From: Rhabditophanes sp. KR3021
Lineage: Eukaryota > Nematoda > Chromadorea > Rhabditida > Alloionematidae
Direction of reading: 5' to 3'
NCBI GenBank assembly: GCA_963281155.1
Contig: CAUJLY010000004.1
Coordinates: 1,240,001-1,304,000, forward strand
DNA length: 64,000 nucleotides
Within the stretch, counting starts at the first letter, position 1. Each line of letters begins with the position of its first letter. This document shows, piece after piece, positions 57,834-64,000 of this stretch. The notes below the pieces were generated by a model that saw nothing but the letters and a program-made list of their open reading frames with translations, was not told where the DNA came from and did no database searches. Made by a program: the position numbers and the translations under genes.

Positions 57834-58838
57834 ATGACTTTGGAGGATAAAGATTGGGAAATACTAGTCAATCCTGGAAAGGACTATTACAATGAATATG
57901 TCAAACAAGTAAGTGTAATATTTATTGCAATTTATCTAATATATTAGGCATGGGAGGAGGTACATTGGATGTTTAGCCTAGAAGATTGGGAAACATGGGC
58001 AGAAGCCTTAGGAGAAGATCTAATACATCTAGTGGCTGTAGACAAAGTGACAAAGGAACAATTAGGGTGTGTTACTGGAACGTACTTTAGAAATAAAGAA
58101 GGTAAAAGAGTTATCTTCTCAATTGGTTCGTATTATATGTTCCCAAAACATAGAGGCAAGAAAATTGGGTCCCCTTTATTTAAGGAGTTAGTTAGAGAAG
58201 CTAAATCTCAGGGGATTACTTGTGCGTTGAATGGAGTTATTAATATGAGCGAGAAGTACGCATCGGCCGAAGGTTTTAGTTTCTGGAGGTCTGGATGTCA
58301 ACTAGAAGTTTATACACCTGAGTGGAAAGATGTTAAGGTGGTGGAAAAGAATGTTGATGGAGTAAGGGTGGTTAGCACAAAGGATTTCAAAGATTTTGAG
58401 AGTCTTGCAGCTTTCGATGACGAACTTGGGTCTGGATATGTGGATAGAATGAAGTTTTTGAAGATTTGGTTAGGCAGAAAGTCTGCTTATGGAAGGGTTG
58501 CCTTAGATGAACATAACAAGGTTTTAGGAGTCATCAACATCCGTGAATGTTATGATGATAATCTAAACATTGGTCCTTTCTATGCTACCACCTATGAAAC
58601 AGCTGAATTGCTCTTATCTTCTGTTTTGAGTGAAATCAAAGGTAATGGAAAACATTACAATATCCTCAACTTTAATTGTTTCACCTCCAATCCGGAAGGA
58701 AGGAAATTAGTTAATGAAGTCACGGAGGGAAAATCAGCTTATGGGAGTAATATGATCTTGCAATTTACCAACGAAGTTTTTCCAGTTAAAGATGAATTTG
58801 TTTATAGCATGACAGAGTATGCTCAATCATATGTTTAG
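57834..58838 (+). CDS. GNAT acetyltransferase, DUF1248/YitH-type, two-domain
   Basis: The exons are 57834-57908 and 57948-58838, giving 321 residues. The N-terminal half is a GNAT domain: LIHLVAVDKVTKEQLGCVTG, IGSYYMFPKHRGKKIGSPLF with the acetyl-CoA-binding R/K-G-K-K-I-G loop, and EKYASAEGFSFW. The C-terminal half is a second GNAT-like region with FDDELGSGYVDRMKFLKIWL and GRVALDEHNKVLGVINIREC, the layout of the DUF1248 family that is expanded in nematodes. The substrate is unknown; no signal peptide is present, so it is probably cytosolic. Confidence 0.82.
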
Positions 58839-60009
58839 AAAACTTAATAATTTTAACTGTATAATTTTAATTTTAATTGTTATAAAGTTGATTTATATTT
58901 TGTGTAAATTATTATATGTTTTTTAAGTATAAGATAAAACAAACCAAACTAGATAGTTTTGTTTGATTCCATGTATAGACTAAAACATACTTTTTATCGT
59001 GAACACAAAAGCTACCATCAAAAAGCCAAAAGTTGTCTTTCAAACTTTGTAAACTCTTAAAAATACATCTTTCATATTGTCTCCTTCTTTTGTACCTTTA
59101 CTTACTACAACTAATAACTGTTTTGACGACGACTTATAAAAGGTTTGATGTCCTATATTTTGAGTACTCTTTGTGATCGCTGTAATCAGCTTTTTCTTAT
59201 TACTAAATTGTGATCCTTGTAAAATTTGGATACCATCATGTTTCATGGATCTTAGTTAATGTTCGTCAAAATATAAAGCTGTCCAAGTCATAAAATTGCT
59301 TTTTTTGTTTGCAAAACTAATAGTTAGTTTTCTTTGACATGTTTACAAAAACATTTTCTTTACCAAATTCAACATTTGATTCCAATATGTATAAAGACAT
59401 AAATTCTCCCTGTATACCTGAGTGGCAAAATTTGTAATGATTGATTTCTTGAAAAATTGACCATTAAATATGAATGTATGGCTTATTTTAGTATTTGCCA
59501 ATGCATAGCTTTTGACAACATTATACTCAAATTCATCTGTAAATTTGTTTTAGAAAGAATACAAATAATGAGAACGTCTATGCGAATAATTTTACACGAC
59601 GTTTGTTTATGAAATTAAAATTTGTCTATTATTACCGTTTCATCAACTCAAATGTTCTGATTTTTATGATGAAAATGTTAAGCACAATTATACTTGTTTT
59701 GCATATTATTAATAACCTCCATTTAACTCATTTAATCATGTATTTATTACTTTATTTAAAATATAAATGTCAGACCAAGGGGTGGTATTAAACAGGTATA
59801 CATAAGAGCGTACTTTCATTTAATTTCTCACCACCCGTTAGCGGTTGATCTATATGAATAATTACAGAATGCTCAATAAAAAGGCACTAAAATTACATAC
59901 GTACTTTTAATAACACTTTATAAAAATAAATTAAGTGATAAATAAAAATCGCCACCAGTCTGTCTTTTTTGTTGATAACTTTTCTTTAATAATAATTTAA
60001 TGTGATAAG
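58839..60009. other. Intergenic region with one transposase-like ORF
   Basis: 1.2 kb between the acetyltransferase and the myosin VII 3' end. Besides the ORF at 59040-59246 it is AT-rich without signal. Confidence 0.4.
59040..59246 (-). mobile_element. Possible MULE/ZSWIM-like DNA-binding domain fragment
   Basis: A 68-codon ATG ORF. LQGSQFSNKKKLITAITKS, then HQTFYKSSSKQLLVVVSKG, follow the FxSxxEFxxA ... F-x-K-SxSKR-x-VxCKG pattern of MuDR-type transposase N-terminal domains, but the zinc-binding cysteines are missing. There is no transposase core beside it. By-eye similarity only; it could be a chance ORF. Confidence 0.25.
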
Positions 60010-63000
60010 TTATATTCCACTTATGGCTGCTGATTGATTTTCTTCATTATTTGAGATGAGGCATCTGATGTATGAAGTTAGTAGATCATCCATTTTGTAG
60101 CCGAGGGTTGTTTCCCATAATACGCGACTACCTTTCATGATTCCTCCAACTGATAAGGTAAAGTAAGTGTTTCCCATTGTCCAGTTGCTGATTTGACTGA
60201 AGGGGTAAGTAGTTATGTGTTCCTTTGTGTGAGAGTTGTATAGATTTACACCACCTTGATTAATAGCTATTAATAATTTTTCGGGTAAGGCAGGATCAGA
60301 TGTTTGTTTTACTTCAAAGAATGCAGAACCAAAAGTTGGCCATTGACAAACTGTTTTCAAAAACAGAATTTTAGCATCTTCTGGTGTTTTGACAGATAAA
60401 TTCTGGTATTCACTCGTAATTAATTTCTTCCACTCACTCGTTGTGACCAATTTGACCAAATCCTTAGGGATGACATCACCAACAACATGATTAAACTGAT
60501 TAAATGGAGGTTCGCAGTCTGCCCTTGTTTGTGCTCTCAACAATATCGCAGCAATTGTTGCGGCTTCATTTTTATTTACAACATGATAACCTCTTAAATA
60601 TTTAGGCAATTCTTGATGGTAGTGGAATATCAGATCGGCATTTTTGTCTTCCCCTGGCACTACATTTATCCAGAGCTTGCGCATAAAGTAAACTTGATAA
60701 GTATCTGTTTTGTCGGAATCTTTGGTAGCTTTTGCATTATTTAACATCAATGAATATTTATTTTGTTTGATCCATTCATATAATTGGCGAATAAAGTCGA
60801 AGAAAAACTCATTTTCGGGCACTGAAAGAACTCGTTCTCCGATTTTAACAAACAGAGAATATCCATCAGCTGAATGGAGGCCGAGACGTTTCACTATTCT
60901 ATCACAAAAGTCACGAGCTCTAGACATGGACTCAACTTCAATAGCTTCATGTGAACCATCTGGAAAAAGTTGATTAATATTAAGAAATCGTAATTAATAA
61001 TATCATTTTTTTGTCTAATTATGTTTTGAAAAGATAAGGGTTAGTAAAGCGTTTTTTAACACTCAAATTTGCTTCACTTATAAAGGTGTTTTAGATCTCA
61101 TTTAATTTGATAAGTAAAAGACAATTATCAAATAGCGGAAGTCAAGGTCCTAGCAAAATCAGCAATGTTGATGGAAGTGCCCTGTTAAGAAGAAGTGAAA
61201 CAATAAGAGAAGATGTCAGTGCAGAATCTAAGTTATCAACCATTATAATCAAATTTGCAGTGGTGGAGGTACTTAGTCAAACGTTTCAACAGACGAGAAT
61301 GGTCCTTTGCCGTCAGAAGAAGATCCAATGGAAGTGGATGAGACTGAAATGACTATACAGATAGAGTATATGTTGGTGGTCGAAGACTTGAAAGAAAATA
61401 CCGTTGAAATGTTTAAAAGCTATGATGATGCAATTAAGTGTCATAACTATTTTGCCGGAAGAATTAGAAAGTATGGAATAGTTTTTACAGTGAAACATTT
61501 TTCAAAAAATGTAGCAACCTTTCTTGCCCAAAAGGGATCTGGAAAAACAACCTCTACGGGTCTTCAACAGTTTGCAAACATTATTGATGAGAAGTTGGAG
61601 GAATGGGTGAACTTGTGTCTTATAAAAGATCTTGTTAAACTGTAAAAGGAAGATTATAAGGATGAAATCCTTTATCAAGTTGGAAGAAATACAAGAACTC
61701 CTTTTGGAGGCAAAAGATTTAACAAGAATCTCAGAGATTGCTCTAAACAAAACCTATTTCTGACTTAAATATACTTCTTAACAATATTTCCTTATTTTTT
61801 GTCTCTTTTAATAAACGTTTTTGTAATCATTAACCTGGAAAAAATGCTTTGTGATAAATTTGAGTTGTCTTATGTTGAACTGCACTGACTTCGACTTGAT
61901 GTGGAGGAAACTGCAAATAAATAATTAAATTAATAACTCTTTTTCACATACCTTTCTAAACCCTGCTTTCAAGGCCCTCTGTAATCTATTAGTACAGTCA
62001 ATAGCAATAGGAATCATCCTACTTCTCAAAAACGAAAAAATCTCTTTTTGAAACATGGTACTAGGTGGAAATAATCCACAACACAACCACAGCAACTCCC
62101 AACCTCTTTCCATAGAATATTGGTTACAATTATTGGTAAGTTGCTTCATTATTTGACAGTAAGTCTCATCTCTTAAAATTTCATATTTCAAAGCAGCTCC
62201 AAAGATAAAGTCAGTTATTTCAGCTGGATTTGTAGAAATGTCCAGTGGGTAATCCCCCATAAATTGCATTATAGCCATATAACTTTTGACTGCTTCATTG
62301 GATGGTTCAGGTCTATTTTCTACTTTTTTGAGTAAAGGATGTTTGATCATTTCACGTGAGTATTTATACAAACACACTCTCTGACTGTTAAACTGAGCCT
62401 TGAAATTAGACTTTGAAAATTTATCCAAATCGTGATGTTTAAATGGATCACTAAATTCATTTGGTGTAAACAAGATCATTTGATTAGTGTCACCATGATC
62501 ATTGCAAATCGAATCATCTGATGCAAAAGTGTTTAGAATGGACATGGTCGGTTTGACAAGGGAAGGAAGTACATAAATATTGTCTACTGGCACATTTCCT
62601 TGAAGACCTGTCCTTTCATTTTCGACTAAGACAAATTGTCTTTTTGACAGATGTTCGCCTGTGATGTCGTCTACTAGTGTCAACAAATCTCCCTTCACAC
62701 ATTCAACATACTTTGAATCTGTCAAATTAGCTTTGGAAATCATGTAAATGGAACGATCTTTCAAACCTTTTAAAAAGTATGTTACCAATTCACGAATATC
62801 ATCTGAATTAGGTGATTGGAAGGTAAATTCGTTGTTGTCTATTGTTTTGATGGTAAAACAATGATTCATTACGACGTTGAGACTACCATCATTGGATGAA
62901 TTAGGTGATGTGCCGATTGATGTGATTTTTGCTATCTCTGGATAACTGAATTCTAACAAAACTTGTTCTTGATCGTCCACGATGTAGAAACCTGTCCAAT

Positions 63001-63736
63001 TAACGGCTATAATCACTTCATTTTTGGGAATTTGAGGACCTGTGAATTTGTAGCCTTCGTAGAAGCGACTGAACAGAAGAGGCCATTCGAATTTGGCACT
63101 TTCAACAACGGATGCTTTCACGTCTCTTACACTTTTTTCTGGACCATATTTTGAATAAAAGAATTTTCTGTAGGCATGCAAAATCATTTGCAACCATTTT
63201 TCTTTGTCGTAAGTGCCACCAAAATAGTCTGGCATCATTTTATCAATTTCTTTTTCGATGTTTTCTACATTGACCGAATGTCCATCACTTTCAACATAAA
63301 ATTGACGTGCTATGACTGAAGCTAATTCTTCTTCTTTTTCTGTCCTATATTCACCATGTTTAATTCCTCTAATTATTTGATGGTAAATTAATTCAGTCCC
63401 GATTTCATCTTCCTTAGCATTATACCAAGGCGAGAAAACTTCTTTTCTAAAGAACAAGCGCCAAGGGGCATTCTTCTCAGGCCTTCCATTTTCCTTTGCA
63501 TACTGCTCACACTGACTAATAGCATCCATCACATGATCACTTCCACACCCCAGCGAAGTTACCTTATCAAACAAAGCAATATAAATGGCAAATCCAAATC
63601 CGTCATCAATCCCCATTCTTTCCTTCAATGCCGCACACAATTCTTTTGATGTAGTAGCCGAATCCGCATTCAATGTCCTCACATTTCCATCCATAAAAGT
63701 AATTGCCAATACAATATTTTTCTTTGTCTTACAAGC
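60010..63736 (-). CDS. MYO7: Myosin VII tail (FERM-SH3-MyTH4-FERM), 5' part outside the window
   Basis: Unconventional myosin VII moves on actin in stereocilia, microvilli and adhesion sites. Visible exons (minus): 63736-61952, 61910-61835 and 60959-60010, about 936 residues. The first acceptor (TTAAG at 63737) was placed because [17 protein letters not shown] aligns with human ATKSKKPIMLPVTFMDG. FERM1 holds [34 protein letters not shown] and [17 protein letters not shown]. Next are a diverged SH3 ([16 protein letters not shown]), MyTH4 ([25 protein letters not shown]) and FERM2 ([60 protein letters not shown]). The motor, IQ and first MyTH4 domains lie beyond the window or far upstream. The 875-bp intron 61834-60960 holds an antisense pseudogene. 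Confidence 0.93.
61107..61768 (+). pseudogene. Antisense broken ORF in a myosin VII intron
   Basis: On the strand opposite to myosin VII one frame reads through two in-frame stops (TAG at 61274-61276, TAA at 61643-61645) to a third at 61766-61768. It reads like protein on both sides: [22 protein letters not shown], then [20 protein letters not shown] with [13 protein letters not shown], then [15 protein letters not shown] after the TAA. A second frame is open from 61107 to 61352. The middle resembles the F-x-S-x-x-E-A ... Y/F-A ... GF-x-x-K-x-x-S layout of FAR1/MULE-type DNA-binding domains. I see no transposase core or terminal repeats. It is most likely a decayed insertion. Confidence 0.45.
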
Positions 63737-64000
63737 CTTAACCAATGTTGTAGATTAAATATTAACGTGAAAATAGTATCTTTTTGATTTTTAAATGACG
63801 GTGTTAGGGAATACTCTACCAACATTGGCAATTCTTTTGCAAACAATGCAATAAACTATTTAAAGATAGGCACCACTTTATTTTGCTGTAAGAAAAAGAA
63901 CTAGAAAACCAAGCAGATGGGAGAAAGCACTGGTGTTAGTGAAGGGAGTATTTAAAGGATGAGTTGGTTACAAGTTCCAAATTGAGAAGAAAATTGAAGA
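63737..64000. other. Probable myosin VII intron up to the window edge
   Basis: The minus strand shows no MyTH4 sequence, which should precede the first visible FERM exon. The stretch is AT-rich and has stops in the relevant frames, so it is most likely intron. Confidence 0.4.

Noticed and set aside
57599..57850. ORF running into the acetyltransferase start
   Set aside because: Non-ATG start and hydrophobic AT-type composition; the acetyltransferase frame begins at its own ATG after an acceptor-like site.
1..64000. CRISPR arrays, bacterial operons, tRNA or rRNA genes
   Set aside because: None seen. Gene structure is eukaryotic throughout, and no clover-leaf or rRNA sequence was recognised by eye; a tRNAscan run would be needed to exclude a tRNA fully.

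Overview
This is an animal nuclear genome window. It is AT-rich, its genes are split by many short GT-AG introns (mostly 40-60 bp, often ending TTTTAG), and it holds about 29 recognisable or strongly supported genes on both strands. A nematode is the best fit. The calmodulin-like gene at 48.0-51.4 kb closely resembles the nematode CAL-1 group. There is also a seven-helix receptor of the nematode Sra/Sre type, a DUF1248/YitH-type acetyltransferase, a secreted ShKT-domain protein, an ADT-1-like multi-thrombospondin ADAMTS, and possible spliced-leader acceptors just before several start codons. The species cannot be named. The predominance of TAG acceptors argues against Caenorhabditis. Assignments rest on motif recognition by eye; no database search was run.

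Layout. 0-12 kb: the 5' end of a puromycin-sensitive aminopeptidase (minus strand), chaperonin subunit CCT7, a small membrane ORF, a RING protein, an orphan gene, BCCIP and alpha-SNAP. 11-16 kb: a SMOC-type matricellular protein and a secreted cysteine-rich orphan. 18-31 kb: mannose-6-phosphate isomerase (with mobile-element debris in its introns), a chemoreceptor-like GPCR, a frame-broken trypsin-like gene, a Golgi-type alpha-mannosidase II, an aspartic protease and the KDEL receptor. 33-40 kb: DDAH (unusual active site), Flower, Ku80, NAA50 and a coiled-coil orphan. 40-48 kb: an ADAMTS protease, CMC1 and STUB1/CHIP. 48-64 kb: a CAL-1-like calmodulin, IFT46, U1A/U2B'', a ShKT protein, a DUF1248 acetyltransferase and the tail half of myosin VII.

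The genes are mostly independent housekeeping loci and form no obvious operon or new system. Loose groups are the secretory pathway (alpha-SNAP, KDEL receptor, Golgi mannosidase, MPI), the extracellular matrix (SMOC, ADAMTS) and protein quality control (CCT7, CHIP).

The less ordinary signals are gene relics. Degenerate ORFs lie antisense inside introns of MPI, ADAMTS and myosin VII. An S1 protease has three one-base frame breaks, all at homopolymers. One intron consists largely of a self-complementary foldback. DDAH has replaced active-site residues. The calmodulin gene has a distant N-terminal exon and a GC-AG intron.
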